A stretch of DNA of 64,000 nucleotides from CAXBDP01 sp963974465 (lineage in GTDB: Bacteria > Bacteroidota > Bacteroidia > Cytophagales > Cyclobacteriaceae). Numbering within the stretch: the first letter of the stretch is position 1; the number at the start of each line of letters is the position of its first letter. Location: the NCBI GenBank assembly GCA_049340005.1, contig JBMPIY010000010.1, one strand, 5' to 3'. Below the pieces are notes generated by a model that had not been told where the DNA came from, ran no database searches, and was given only the letters and a program-made list of their open reading frames with translations. Position numbers and translations under genes: made by a program. This document shows, in pieces, positions 27,586-37,062 of the stretch.

Positions 27586-27601
27586 TTTGCCCAATCCCAT
27601 T

Positions 27602-27796
27602 TCTTAATTAATAATTTTCTTAATTAAGCTTTTATCCTATTTTCTTAAATAAGGATTAGTCTTATTTAAGTTTTTGGCATTTTTCTTAAATAAGGAATGC
27701 TCTTATTTAAGCTTTTGCCCATTTTTCTTAAATAAGGATTGCTCTTATTTAAGTTTTTTGCGTTATTTGTTAAATAAGAACATTGTCTATTTAAGT
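27602..27796. repeat. Five phased palindromes upstream of the fic gene
   Basis: Five units start near 27603, 27644, 27685, 27727 and 27769, a period of 41-42 bp, about four helical turns. The three central ones are identical in the arms: CTTAAATAAG, 7-nt spacer, CTTATTTAAG (27644-27670, 27685-27711, 27727-27753). The first (CTTAATTA ... TTAATTAAG) and last (TTAAATAAG ... CTATTTAAG) are degenerate. The array ends 68 bp before the fic ATG. The phasing suggests cooperative binding of a dimeric protein on one DNA face. It is not a CRISPR array: the units are palindromes with 14-16 nt gaps. Confidence 0.8.
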
Positions 27797-27863
27797 CTAT
27801 GGCTTTAGAAGTTAGACTAACTAATGACATGTAATCGATCTAATTGGGCAAAATGACATTCAA

Positions 27864-28988
27864 ATGAATACATTTCAATCGGGCAAATACGTAAATCAAG
27901 GCTACTATAAAGCTTTTATTCCAAGCGAAATCAACAGAGAATGGATCTTGGATAATATGGAAGTAATCAAGCTTTTGAGTCAAGCAGATCGGCAGTTGGG
28001 AAGATTAGATATGTATTCAAACTATGTGAATATCGATTTATATGTAAGTATGCATATTGCCAAGGAAGCAACTCAATCATCAAAAATTGAAGGCACTCAA
28101 ACGAATATGGAGGAGGCTTTTATGGAGCGTGATGACCTGTCTGTAGAAAAGAGGAATGATTGGGAGGAAGTGCAGAATTATATTGAAGCCATGAATTTGG
28201 CGGTAAATGAATTAGATAAACTGCCTTTTTCGAGCAGACTTATTAAAAAGGTGCATAAAATTTTGCTTCAAGGTGTGCGAGGAGAAAGTAAATTACCGGG
28301 AGAGTATCGCACCAGTCAAAACTGGATTGGTGGGGCAAGTATTGATGACGCTACTTTTGTGCCCCCACCACATACAGCAATTGCTGACCTAATGAGTGAT
28401 TTGGAAAAATTTGCCAATGACGAAGGAAATACGATTCCAGATTTACTTAAGATTGCTTTAATTCATTATCAATTCGAGACCATTCACCCATTTTTAGACG
28501 GAAATGGAAGAACTGGCCGTCTATTGATCACCTTGTATTTGGTTAGTAGTGGAATATTAAAAAAGCCGATTTTGTATCTGTCTGACTATTTCGAGAGAAA
28601 TAGAATGTACTATTATGATAACTTAATGCGTGTAAGAACCCACAATGATTTGGTGCAATGGTTTAAATTTTTCTTGGTGGGTATAATTGAAACTGCTAAA
28701 AAAGGCATACAAACCTTCGATGGAATTTTGCAATTACAAACTGCTATTGACGATAGATTGAAAGGTTTGGGCAATCGAGCCAATGATGCTCGAAAGGTAA
28801 TTTCTAGCTTATATTCTAACCCAGTGACGGATGTAAATAAAGTGACACAGATAATTGAAAAGTCGAATGTATCCGGATATAAATTGATTGCCTTGCTAGA
28901 GGAACAAGGTATATTAAAAGAGGTAACAGGCAGCCAAAGAGGTAAAATTTACATCTTTGATGATTATATAAAACTCTTTCATAAATAG
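27864..28988 (+). CDS. Fic family protein (class II AMPylator) with C-terminal winged helix
   Basis: 374 residues. A Fic_N-like start is followed by an inhibitory motif S-x-x-x-E-G (SSKIEG, S72-E76), which places it among Fic enzymes restrained by an N-terminal helix. The catalytic loop HPFLDGNGRTGR begins at H208 and is complete. The last ~90 residues form a winged-helix region (VTDVNKVTQIIEKSNVSGYKLIALLEEQGIL). Fic enzymes transfer AMP or another nucleotide moiety to target proteins. The winged helix together with the palindrome array just upstream suggests autoregulation. ATG at 27864 is preceded by a 4-codon frame starting at 27852. The end is only 15 bp from the convergent DUF71 gene. 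Confidence 0.93.
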   Translation: MNTFQSGKYVNQGYYKAFIPSEINREWILDNMEVIKLLSQADRQLGRLDMYSNYVNIDLYVSMHIAKEATQSSKIEGTQTNMEEAFMERDDLSVEKRNDWEEVQNYIEAMNLAVNELDKLPFSSRLIKKVHKILLQGVRGESKLPGEYRTSQNWIGGASIDDATFVPPPHTAIADLMSDLEKFANDEGNTIPDLLKIALIHYQFETIHPFLDGNGRTGRLLITLYLVSSGILKKPILYLSDYFERNRMYYYDNLMRVRTHNDLVQWFKFFLVGIIETAKKGIQTFDGILQLQTAIDDRLKGLGNRANDARKVISSLYSNPVTDVNKVTQIIEKSNVSGYKLIALLEEQGILKEVTGSQRGKIYIFDDYIKLFHK

Positions 28989-29003
28989 AGCAGAACTCAA
29001 ATT

Positions 29004-29696
29004 TCAATAAAGCTCCAAAAAGCTAAACCTCCTTTTGATTAGCTTATTATCATCTGTATGAAATTCGAAATTTCTGGTTTCGATCTCGCCTTTTTGAAAA
29101 CTAACAGCTTTATAGAAAATTGGCCCGTCGAAGCAAAAGCTATGAAACTCGCCATTCTCACCGCAAGGGTCAACGCTGGTAGGTAGCTTATCGATAAAGG
29201 ATTGGTTGTAAAGCGAGCCGGCAGCATCGGGAAGTAAATCAGCATCGGCGCTACAAATAATCAAATGAAAATTAGTGGCAATCACCTCCCGCGCCATTTC
29301 ACGTGTGTTTTGCTGCCAAAGAGGAAAGAGACTTGTCAAACCTGCTTTAGCTAGAATGGCTTCTTTGTATTTTCTCAAATCTTCAAGAAAAATATCTCCC
29401 ATGGCAATATGACTTATTCCATTACCAGCTAATTTTTGATAATAGCCCAGCATGGTATCTTCGTAGCTTTCATCCTTACTCAATGGAATTAAGTCGAAAG
29501 GCAACTGCAATGCATCGGCTTGTTTTTGCAAAAGCTCAATAGGAATTTCGTGCAACCCGGACTTGCCGCTAGCTGCATCGATGGTGGTATGGAGGCCGGC
29601 AATATTCCATTGATCGGATATTGCCAGCTTCCACAAAGCAAAGGCTGAGTCTTTGCCGCCACTCCAACTGAAATGTATTTTCGGCTTTTCAGTCAA
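29004..29696 (-). CDS. DUF71/COG2102 PP-loop ATPase (Dph6-like), probable cobalamin salvage role
   Basis: 230 residues with the PP-loop FSWSGGKDSAFALWKL near the N-terminus and the GDIFLEDLRKYKE region of the Dph6/MJ0570 family. In archaea and eukaryotes relatives amidate diphthine. Bacteria lack diphthamide, and comparative genomics has linked the bacterial forms to B12 salvage. Its place 11 bp behind btuB, under the same cobalamin riboswitch, fits that prediction. The start appears to be TTG at 29696; no in-frame ATG precedes the PP-loop. Confidence 0.85.
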   Translation of the reverse strand: MTEKPKIHFSWSGGKDSAFALWKLAISDQWNIAGLHTTIDAASGKSGLHEIPIELLQKQADALQLPFDLIPLSKDESYEDTMLGYYQKLAGNGISHIAMGDIFLEDLRKYKEAILAKAGLTSLFPLWQQNTREMAREVIATNFHLIICSADADLLPDAAGSLYNQSFIDKLPTSVDPCGENGEFHSFCFDGPIFYKAVSFQKGEIETRNFEFHTDDNKLIKRRFSFLELY

Positions 29697-29707
29697 TTGA
29701 TATTTTT

Positions 29708-31900
29708 TTATTTTCTAAAGTTAGCCAATAGTTGCAAATAGAAACTTCTGCCTCGCGTTGCAAATCCATTAATCTCTGAATACTGATTATCAAATAGGTT
29801 TTCAGTTCTGGCGGTTATTTTCAACGAGGAGTTGATGGCATAGCTCAATTGCAAATCTACAGTAGAGTATGCAGCTACATTTTGCGCCAATAAGGCACCA
29901 TAGGGACCTAAGGCAGAACTGTACGAAACATCAGGTCTTGAACCTACATAGCGTGCATATCCTCCCGCTTGCCATTTGTCGTCAAAGTCGTAGTACAACT
30001 GCAAGTTGCTTAGGAAATTTGGACGGCGAACTAATTGATGATCCGTTTTGTCCGAATCTAAAAATAGGCCATTGTTGTACAACTGTAAATGATGTCCTGT
30101 AGTAAGGTTACTTGGTAAATCTTCCGCTTTGTATTCATACTCACCTTCTATATAGCTCAGATTCAATTCAGCTCTTAACTTGTCGAACAATGTGGTATTG
30201 AAACCCAGTTCGGCTCCATAATTACGTTGTTTGGCAATATTGATGTAGGTATCGCCTGCATAATCTGAGCCCGTTAAATTGGGAATTGAATTATTATTAT
30301 TCCACAAGTAAACGTATTCGATTGCATCGGTTACTACACTGCTGAATAGGGAGAAATTCCACTGAAAGTTGCCTTGATTTATGCGCGTGCCAAGCTCAAA
30401 TGATTGTGAATTTTCTGTTTTCAAATCCTGATTTCCGCGGGTGGTAAACGCGCCAAAACCTCGGTTTGGATCGTACAGTTGATACAGCGAAGGCGCATTG
30501 AAACCCGAATTATAGTTTAGAAATAGGATTGAGCCTTCTCCAAATTTGTAATTGGGACTTAGCTCAAATGAGAAATTATTGCCCGCTGTATTATGATTGG
30601 TAAATCGCCCACCAATACTCAGCCCAAATGCTGATAAATTACTTCCAAAAGCTCCACCTTTCAGATTCAATTGGCTGAATATGTAATTTTGCTGAGCAGT
30701 GAGATCTAACGAATCGTAATTTACAATGGATTCATAAGGTCCCCATTGGCCATCGCTAAAAAAGTATGTGTCGAAATTCATTTCCTCCTGATAGGTACCA
30801 ATACCACTTACCAATCGAAATGCATTAGTATTCCAAACGCTTTGTAATTCGGCTGTGAGCAATTGCCCTTTATAATTGCCTTCGAAATAGCTTTGGTCTG
30901 TATTTCCTTGATTGTCAATCACCGACGAGTCGTTAAGGCTTAGTCGATTTGAAATTGAGTAGCCGCCAATCAGACTTAAAGAAACATTGTCTGATGCATC
31001 AAAATTGAGTCTGCTTTGTAGCCAATCACGCTGAAAGCGGAGGATGTAATTGTCATCGTCATTAAATGCTCCAGCATCAATATCTGCTTCCTGCCATGAT
31101 CGACGATAGTTAATGGTGAAATCTCCTTTCGAAAATGCTTTGCCAAGCTTAGCGCCAAAGTCAATTTTCTCGAACCCATCTTGATCATTTGCCCGAAATA
31201 CACTTGGGTCGTTTATGGTATCCAATGCAGCATTGAGCCCTTGTACCAATCGATGATCTACTGAAGCACCAAATATCCACCCGCCTTCCGTTCGGTTTTC
31301 TACTTGTGCTTGGTATTGAAATAGCGAACTATTGTCACCAAAAGTACCCGTTTGCACTCGACCAGTGATAGCTGTGCCGGCAGTTCTTTGCTTGCGGGTA
31401 ATCAGATTTATAGAGCCTCCAATTCCGGAAGTTCCGTACAGACTACTTTGTGAGCCGCGCACAATCTCAATGCGTTCAATATCCATCAGACTTAATTCCG
31501 ATAGATCGATTACACCGTTTGGTGTGCTTGGGTCGGTCACTCTGATGCCATTGATCAATATGGCCGTTTGATTGCTTGCTGCTCCACGCATAAAAATGCT
31601 TTGCGTGCTTCCCGGTGTTTGACCGGCACCTACCACAAAAATACCAGCCTCTCTTGTAAGTAGCTCGCCAAGATGCATATAGCCACTTTTCTCAATTTTT
31701 TGGCGGTCAATTACAGTCACATTTCGAGGAATGTCCTTGATACTTTCCTCCACTCGGCTACCAGACACCATTACCTGATTAAGGTCAATAGTGCGTAAGC
31801 TGTCCTGTGCCTGGGATTGGAAAACAGTAAATAATAGAATTGTTAAAATCGAAAACAGGCCACTCCCGACCTTTTTCGGCGTACGTGTGTTTTTTCTCAT
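29708..31900 (-). CDS. btuB: TonB-dependent cobalamin receptor, BtuB-like
   Basis: 730-residue outer-membrane receptor. A signal peptide ends near FQSQAQ; a plug domain follows (residues about 45-160: NQVMVSGSRVEESIKDIPRNVTVID, then IFMRGAASNQTAILINGIRV), and then a beta-barrel ending in an aromatic strand (GRSFYLQLLANFRK). It moves cobalamin, or another corrinoid, into the periplasm using TonB energy. The cobalamin riboswitch immediately upstream on the same strand identifies the ligand class. It is followed by the DUF71 ATPase, and divergent from it are btuFCD-like genes. Confidence 0.92.
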   Translation of the reverse strand: MRKNTRTPKKVGSGLFSILTILLFTVFQSQAQDSLRTIDLNQVMVSGSRVEESIKDIPRNVTVIDRQKIEKSGYMHLGELLTREAGIFVVGAGQTPGSTQSIFMRGAASNQTAILINGIRVTDPSTPNGVIDLSELSLMDIERIEIVRGSQSSLYGTSGIGGSINLITRKQRTAGTAITGRVQTGTFGDNSSLFQYQAQVENRTEGGWIFGASVDHRLVQGLNAALDTINDPSVFRANDQDGFEKIDFGAKLGKAFSKGDFTINYRRSWQEADIDAGAFNDDDNYILRFQRDWLQSRLNFDASDNVSLSLIGGYSISNRLSLNDSSVIDNQGNTDQSYFEGNYKGQLLTAELQSVWNTNAFRLVSGIGTYQEEMNFDTYFFSDGQWGPYESIVNYDSLDLTAQQNYIFSQLNLKGGAFGSNLSAFGLSIGGRFTNHNTAGNNFSFELSPNYKFGEGSILFLNYNSGFNAPSLYQLYDPNRGFGAFTTRGNQDLKTENSQSFELGTRINQGNFQWNFSLFSSVVTDAIEYVYLWNNNNSIPNLTGSDYAGDTYINIAKQRNYGAELGFNTTLFDKLRAELNLSYIEGEYEYKAEDLPSNLTTGHHLQLYNNGLFLDSDKTDHQLVRRPNFLSNLQLYYDFDDKWQAGGYARYVGSRPDVSYSSALGPYGALLAQNVAAYSTVDLQLSYAINSSLKITARTENLFDNQYSEINGFATRGRSFYLQLLANFRK

Positions 31901-32009
31901 AGTGTTTCCTTTTTGGGATGTACTATGAGCTTTGGGAAATGGAATCGGATTAAGGAATCATGCAGACCTTAACCGTTCAAGCCTTTCACCCGAAAGCTCT
32001 GAATGTTAC

Positions 32010-32190
32010 AGAATGGGCAGGTCTCCTGACTTTCCTGAATTGCCGCCTTCTCATTTCAAATTCTCGAAACAATGGCATGGGTGGCAAAAAACTCGCTGCA
32101 GCGAGCCAGAATTACAGTTGCGGGGACAGCTCTCGATTTTCACGAGATTCCCTTTTAATCCGCCGCACCGATGGGTGCTTTGGAACCAAT
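32010..32190 (-). ncRNA. Cobalamin riboswitch controlling btuB
   Basis: Read on the minus strand, the region has the B12-box core AGCTGTCCCCGCAACTG (complement of about 32113-32129), an upstream AAAAGGGAATC element and the terminal AGTCAGGAGACCTGC (complement of 32017-32031). These are hallmark aptamer segments. A further hairpin (GCTTTC/GAAAGGC, about 31981-31997) between aptamer and btuB may be the expression platform. Cobalamin binding usually represses the downstream gene. Confidence 0.93.
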
Positions 32191-32199
32191 TCTATGCGG

Positions 32200-32229
32200 C
32201 GAAAGTAGCTAAAAATTTTTAGGTCGCAA
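32200..32229 (-). promoter_or_regulatory. Predicted promoter of the btuB riboswitch transcript
   Basis: On the minus strand TTG (complement of 32227-32229), 19 nt, then TACTTTCG (complement of 32200-32207), close to the Bacteroidota TTTG/TAnnTTTG form. Transcription would start just before the riboswitch aptamer. Confidence 0.5.
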
Positions 32230-32340
32230 GTTTTCAGTTTGTGATTTTGACAAAAGGTAAGGTTCGAATTTTCTTTTTCTCAAAACGAAATAATCTATTT
32301 CTACAGCGCTATTAATTAGCTTTTGCTTTTCTTTGTGCCA

Positions 32341-33507
32341 ATGAAGAGAAGTCAATTCAATAGTATCTTAGCCTTTTTGGTACTTGCAGTAATTGCTGTA
32401 TCAGCGTGTGATTCAGCGGAAAATAAAAGCGGGAGGGTGGAGGATACTCCACCTGTACAGTCCGAATTGCAATTGGATTATGCTCGCAATTTTAAGGTGG
32501 AGTATTTTGATGGCTACAAAAAAGTCACTGTATTGGAAGCATTTCGAGGGGCTTCCAAGCCCGAAGAATATTATTTGGTAGATAAAGAAATGGAACTGCC
32601 GGACTTGCCAGTTGATGCAAAAATCATCCGGACTCCGGTTTCGGAAACGGTGGTTTTTTCCACTTCACACCTGCCCATGTTGGAGCTTATTGGCGAAGCG
32701 GAAAGCTTGGTTGGTTTCCCTAGCTTAGATCTTATTTCCTCCCGCATTTTTCGAGAGAGGATTGATGCCGGTGCGATCCGTGATGTCGGCCATGAAGCCG
32801 GGCTCAACAAAGAATCCTTGATCGATTTGCAACCTGAGTTAGTTGTGGGATTTACTTTAGGAACTAATATGGATGCATATTTCGATATCAATCGAGTAGG
32901 GATTCCGGTGGTTTTTAATGCTGAATATCTGGAAGAAACTCCTTTGGGTAGAGCTGAATGGATTAAATTTATGGCTGCTTTTTACAATAAGGAAAAGCTG
33001 GCCGATTCGGTTTTTACTGAGATCAAAAATCGCTATAACGAATTACTTGAAATGACACAATCTATTGAAAATAAACCAACCGTACTTAGTGGAGTGATGT
33101 ATGGCGATACATGGTTTGCGCCTGGAGGTCAAAGCTGGGCATCTAAATTTTTTGTAGATGCAGGAGTCAATTATTTATGGCAAAATACTGAAACTACCGG
33201 TAGCTTAGAGTTGAGCTTCGAAAGCGTATTAGATAAAGCAGAAAATGCGGAGTTTTGGGTAGGTGTAGCGAATTTTAGCACGCTCAACGAATTGAAAAAT
33301 AGTAATGCTCGATATGCGCTTTTCACTTCATTTCAGCAGGGAAAAGTGTTTACTTACAATAAGCGAATGGGAGAAAAAGGCGGGAATGATTATCTAGAAA
33401 TGGGCTATGCTCGGCCAGATTTGATATTAGCAGATTTGGTGAAAATCTTCCATCCTCAACTTTTACCCGATTACGAAACATACTTTTTTCAGAAGCTTAG
33501 CGAATGA
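32341..33507 (+). CDS. btuF: ABC transporter substrate-binding lipoprotein, BtuF-like
   Basis: 388 residues from ATG at 32341 (the frame opens 18 bp earlier). Lipobox AVSACDS at about residue 27. The mature part has the helical-backbone binding-protein pattern of the cobalamin/siderophore class (LIGEAESLVGFPSLDLI, LIDLQPELVVGFTLG, GMSYGDTW-like GVMYGDTWFAPGGQSW). Its stop overlaps the permease start (ATGA). The divergent btuB and its riboswitch make cobalamin the likely ligand, although a siderophore cannot be excluded from sequence alone. No riboswitch precedes this strand. Confidence 0.87.
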   Translation: MKRSQFNSILAFLVLAVIAVSACDSAENKSGRVEDTPPVQSELQLDYARNFKVEYFDGYKKVTVLEAFRGASKPEEYYLVDKEMELPDLPVDAKIIRTPVSETVVFSTSHLPMLELIGEAESLVGFPSLDLISSRIFRERIDAGAIRDVGHEAGLNKESLIDLQPELVVGFTLGTNMDAYFDINRVGIPVVFNAEYLEETPLGRAEWIKFMAAFYNKEKLADSVFTEIKNRYNELLEMTQSIENKPTVLSGVMYGDTWFAPGGQSWASKFFVDAGVNYLWQNTETTGSLELSFESVLDKAENAEFWVGVANFSTLNELKNSNARYALFTSFQQGKVFTYNKRMGEKGGNDYLEMGYARPDLILADLVKIFHPQLLPDYETYFFQKLSE

Positions 33508-34571
33508 GCCAAATCCCAAAAATATCATCAGATAAAGGCAAAAAGCGATTTATTTTCCCTTTGATGATTTTGGTATTGGCGTGGCTTTTTTTGTTAAGTA
33601 TTTCTCTTGGCTCAGTGCGAATTCCATTTTCGGAAATCCTCAATATGCTTATGGGCAAGTCCGCTGAAAGGAGCGCTTGGGAGGTAATTTTATTTGAATT
33701 TCGAATTCCAAAAGCAATTACGGCTATTTTGGCTGGAGCAGCATTAGCTACAAGTGGCTTACAAATGCAAACTTTTTTCAGAAATCCATTAGCTGGACCC
33801 TTTGTATTGGGCATCAGTTCGGGCGCAAGTTTAGGCGTAGCATTATTGGTACTAGCTGGCGGATTATTCGGATTGGGACTCACTTGGGATACTGCCATTG
33901 GGCCTTGGTTATTGATCATTGCAGCTGTTGCTGGCGCAGCTACGGTAATGAGCTTGATCTTAGTCACAGCCATCAGAATTCGCGATAGTATGACTTTGCT
34001 TATCATCGGATTAATGTTTGGCAGTGCGACCGGCGCAATTGTGAGCGTACTGCAATATTTCAGCGATGCCACGCAAATTCAAGCTTTTCTGATTTGGACA
34101 TTTGGGAGTTTAGGCAATTTGAGTTGGTATCAATTGAAAGTGTTTTTTCCTGTGATTTTCATTGGCCTTTTGCTATGCGTTTTTTTGGCGAAGCCACTCA
34201 ACGCACTTCTTTTGGGTGAATCTTATGCCAAAAGTATGGGAATGCGCTTGTCGAGAGTGAGAATTGGAATTATCATTAGCACATGTTTATTGGCGGGAGG
34301 AGTTACAGCATTTTGCGGGCCTATCGCTTTTATAGGGATTGCTGTTCCACATTTGACCAAAGCCCTATTACCCGTTTCGGATCATCGAAAATTATTTCCC
34401 GCCGTTGCATTGGTAGGTGCAGTGGTACTACTGGTTTGCGATATGGTTGCTCAGCTGCCAGGCTCTGAACAAACTCTGCCTATCAATGCAGTAACCAGCC
34501 TAATTGGTGCGCCAGTAGTGATTTGGGTAATTGTAAGACGACGTTCCATCAAAAATTCCATGGCATTATGA
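33504..34571 (+). CDS. btuC: FecCD-family ABC permease, BtuC-like
   Basis: 355 residues with about ten hydrophobic segments. The FecCD signature LAGAALATSGLQMQTFFRNPLAGPFVLGISSG (residues about 75-105) and the late GPIAFIGIAVPHLTK are clear. Forms the inner-membrane channel with the BtuF- and BtuD-like neighbours. Both ends overlap the flanking genes by ATGA, so the three are translationally coupled. Confidence 0.93.
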   Translation: MSQIPKISSDKGKKRFIFPLMILVLAWLFLLSISLGSVRIPFSEILNMLMGKSAERSAWEVILFEFRIPKAITAILAGAALATSGLQMQTFFRNPLAGPFVLGISSGASLGVALLVLAGGLFGLGLTWDTAIGPWLLIIAAVAGAATVMSLILVTAIRIRDSMTLLIIGLMFGSATGAIVSVLQYFSDATQIQAFLIWTFGSLGNLSWYQLKVFFPVIFIGLLLCVFLAKPLNALLLGESYAKSMGMRLSRVRIGIIISTCLLAGGVTAFCGPIAFIGIAVPHLTKALLPVSDHRKLFPAVALVGAVVLLVCDMVAQLPGSEQTLPINAVTSLIGAPVVIWVIVRRRSIKNSMAL

Positions 34572-35575
34572 GTATAAGCATGCAAGCAGTGGATTTGGAA
34601 ATCGGTTATAAAAATGGCAAGAACCATAAGTCCATTTTTAGTGGATTGAATTTTTCTCTTTTGCCTGGTGAGCTAGTCTGCCTGATTGGACCAAATGGTA
34701 TTGGTAAATCTACCTTGCTGCGGACTTTAGCAGGTGTACAAGCTCCATTATCAGGTAAAGTACTTATGGATGGGCAAAGTATTCACCAACTTACGCCCAT
34801 TGAACTTGCCCGTAAAATCAGCTTAGTTTTGACCGATAAAATCAATGTCGGTAATCTTCGTGTGCATGAATTGGTTGCTTTGGGTCGCTACCCTTTTACC
34901 AATTGGACAGGCCATTTGACGGAGCGTGATTTTGAAGTGGTAGATCATATCATTCAGCTTATTGGCATTGGTTATTTGGCCAATCAAACAGTGCATACGT
35001 TGAGTGATGGGCAGTTGCAGAAAGTAATGATTGCTAGAGCATTAGTTCAGGATGGTGACTTGCTTATTTTGGATGAACCAACGGCGCATCTTGATATAAT
35101 GAACAAGGTGTCAGTGATGAAAACGCTCCGCAAAATTGCTCATGAAACGCAGAAAACAATACTGCTAGCCAGCCATGAAATAGAACTTACCTTGCAAGTT
35201 GCAGATAAACTTTGGTTGCTCGATTGCAATAGGCCATTTACGCAAGGTGTGCCGGAAGACTTGATTCTAAAAGGAGCTTTGTCTGCTATGTTTGATAAGG
35301 AGGATTTTAGCTTTGATTTGAATTCAGGTCGATTCAAATTCAGTCAGCCTGCCAGCATTCCTATTCAGGTGCAAGGCGAGGGGCTGGTTCGTGCGTGGAC
35401 ATTGCATGCTTTGGAGAAGTATGGCTATTATCATAGCGAAGGTGCTAATGTTCGTATCCAATACCTCCCGCATTCCAAAAAATGGCTCATGGAGCAAAAA
35501 GGGCAAACTAAGGAGCTAGATACTATTGAAAACTTATTGCTTTATTTGAAGCATAATTTACCTCTTAGCAAATAG
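34568..35575 (+). CDS. btuD: ABC transporter ATPase, BtuD-like
   Basis: 335 residues from ATG at 34568, which overlaps the permease stop; an in-frame start further upstream is unlikely. Walker A is GPNGIGKST, the signature LSDGQLQK, Walker B LLILDEPTAHLD, and the switch histidine lies in LLASHEIE. A C-terminal extension of ~80 residues is longer than in E. coli BtuD and is a feature of Bacteroidota FepC-like ATPases. Powers uptake by the BtuFC-like pair. Confidence 0.92.
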   Translation: MSISMQAVDLEIGYKNGKNHKSIFSGLNFSLLPGELVCLIGPNGIGKSTLLRTLAGVQAPLSGKVLMDGQSIHQLTPIELARKISLVLTDKINVGNLRVHELVALGRYPFTNWTGHLTERDFEVVDHIIQLIGIGYLANQTVHTLSDGQLQKVMIARALVQDGDLLILDEPTAHLDIMNKVSVMKTLRKIAHETQKTILLASHEIELTLQVADKLWLLDCNRPFTQGVPEDLILKGALSAMFDKEDFSFDLNSGRFKFSQPASIPIQVQGEGLVRAWTLHALEKYGYYHSEGANVRIQYLPHSKKWLMEQKGQTKELDTIENLLLYLKHNLPLSK

Positions 35576-35694
35576 GTCTAGCTTTCTGATTTTCAGATTT
35601 CTCTATTTCCTTTCTCAAAAAGAGGAATTATTTGCGCTCTTTTGAGTTTTCATACTACCTTGTATTCTTTCAAATCCAACATATTCTCTAGCCA

Positions 35695-37023
35695 ATGAAC
35701 GTCGTAATAATTGGAAATGGCATAGCAGGGATCAGTGCTGCTCGGCAAATAAGGAAGTTAAGTGACCATTCAATTACCGTTATTTCTGGAGAATCAGATC
35801 ATTTCTTTTCGCGGACAGCACTCATGTATCTATATATGGGGCACATGGAATACAAGCATATCAAGCCTTATGAGGATTGGTTTTGGGAGAAAAATCGGAT
35901 ACAACTGAAAAGGGCTTGGGTTAGCCATATCGATTTTGAAAAGCAATTGCTGCAATTCGAGAATGGTGAAAATTTGCCTTACGATAAATTGTTGCTCGCT
36001 ACAGGTTCCAAACCGTATGAGCTTCCAGTACCCGGAATAGAAGCGGGAGGTGTGCAGGGATTGTATAGTTTGCAGGATTTGGAGCAGATGGAAGCCACTA
36101 CAGTAGGGGTAAATCAAGCTGTGATTATTGGTGGAGGATTGATCGGAATAGAGATGGCCGAAATGCTTCACAGCCGTGGAGTAGAGGTGACAATTATGAT
36201 TCGTGAAAGCCATTATTGGGGAAATGTTTTACCAGCCGAAGAAGGAAATTTGATAGCCAAGCATATTGCAGAAAATCATGTGAAGCTCATTCGTGAAGAT
36301 GAATTAGCAGAAGTATTTAAGGATGATGCTGGCAATGTAAAAGGCATTCGGACTAAAAATGGAAATCAGCTGGATTGTCAATTTCTTGGTATCTCAGTCG
36401 GCGTGATGCCGAATATCGAGTTTCTGAAAAATTCTGCTTTGGAGACTAATCGAGGCATTATGGTAAATGAATTCCTCGAAACCAATATCCCAAATGTATA
36501 TGCAGCAGGCGATTGCATTGAGCACCGAAATGCACCTGTAGGACGAAATCCCATAGAGCAAGTGTGGTATACAGGTCGAATAATGGGCGAAACTGTAGCA
36601 CATACGATCAATGGTAATCGACGCTCCTACAAACCGGGAATTTGGTTCAATTCGGCGAAATTCTTCGATATAGAATATCAAGTCTATGGCTTGGTGCCCA
36701 ATAAAATTAGTCCTGATTTAGCCCAGTTTTATTGGGAAGATAGCAAGGAGCCCAGAGCAATCCGTGTGGTTTGGAATAAGGAAACGATGATCTTTTTGGG
36801 AATCCATTCTTTTGGTATTCGCCTTAGACATGAGCAATGTGAAGAATGGATTGAAAAGAAATTTACTATTGATAAAGCCTTGTCACGATTGCAAAAAGCT
36901 GCTTTCGATGCTGAATTTACGAAACAGTGGATTCCATCTTTCTTGGAAGAATTTCAAAAGACGAATCCGGGTTTTGCTGTGCAACAAGAAGCTAAAGGTT
37001 TGTTTGCAAGGATTTTTGGTTAA
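35695..37023 (+). CDS. FAD-dependent pyridine nucleotide-disulphide family oxidoreductase
   Basis: 442 residues with the FAD-binding VVIIGNGIAGISAARQI at the N-terminus, the NAD(P) motif AVIIGGGLIGIEMAE (about residues 142-156) and the second FAD contact VYAAGDC. It is like the flavoprotein halves of nitrite reductase NirB and rubredoxin reductase, without a siroheme or rubredoxin domain. It lies 39 bp before a membrane ferredoxin gene, so the two may form an electron-transfer pair. Closeness to the cobalamin transport genes is suggestive (corrinoid reduction) but not proof. Two small gaps separate it from btuD. Confidence 0.87.
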   Translation: MNVVIIGNGIAGISAARQIRKLSDHSITVISGESDHFFSRTALMYLYMGHMEYKHIKPYEDWFWEKNRIQLKRAWVSHIDFEKQLLQFENGENLPYDKLLLATGSKPYELPVPGIEAGGVQGLYSLQDLEQMEATTVGVNQAVIIGGGLIGIEMAEMLHSRGVEVTIMIRESHYWGNVLPAEEGNLIAKHIAENHVKLIREDELAEVFKDDAGNVKGIRTKNGNQLDCQFLGISVGVMPNIEFLKNSALETNRGIMVNEFLETNIPNVYAAGDCIEHRNAPVGRNPIEQVWYTGRIMGETVAHTINGNRRSYKPGIWFNSAKFFDIEYQVYGLVPNKISPDLAQFYWEDSKEPRAIRVVWNKETMIFLGIHSFGIRLRHEQCEEWIEKKFTIDKALSRLQKAAFDAEFTKQWIPSFLEEFQKTNPGFAVQQEAKGLFARIFG

Positions 37024-37062
37024 TTGAATGAGAAGTGATCGAACTGAAATAAATATAGGATA

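Noticed and set aside
27602..27796. Possible CRISPR array upstream of fic
   Set aside because: The units are 27-bp palindromes with gaps of 14-16 nt, too short for spacers, and no cas gene is present in the window.
32200..32340. A riboswitch on the plus strand ahead of btuF
   Set aside because: Only about 150 bp are available, they hold the btuB promoter on the other strand, and no plus-strand B12 box is present.
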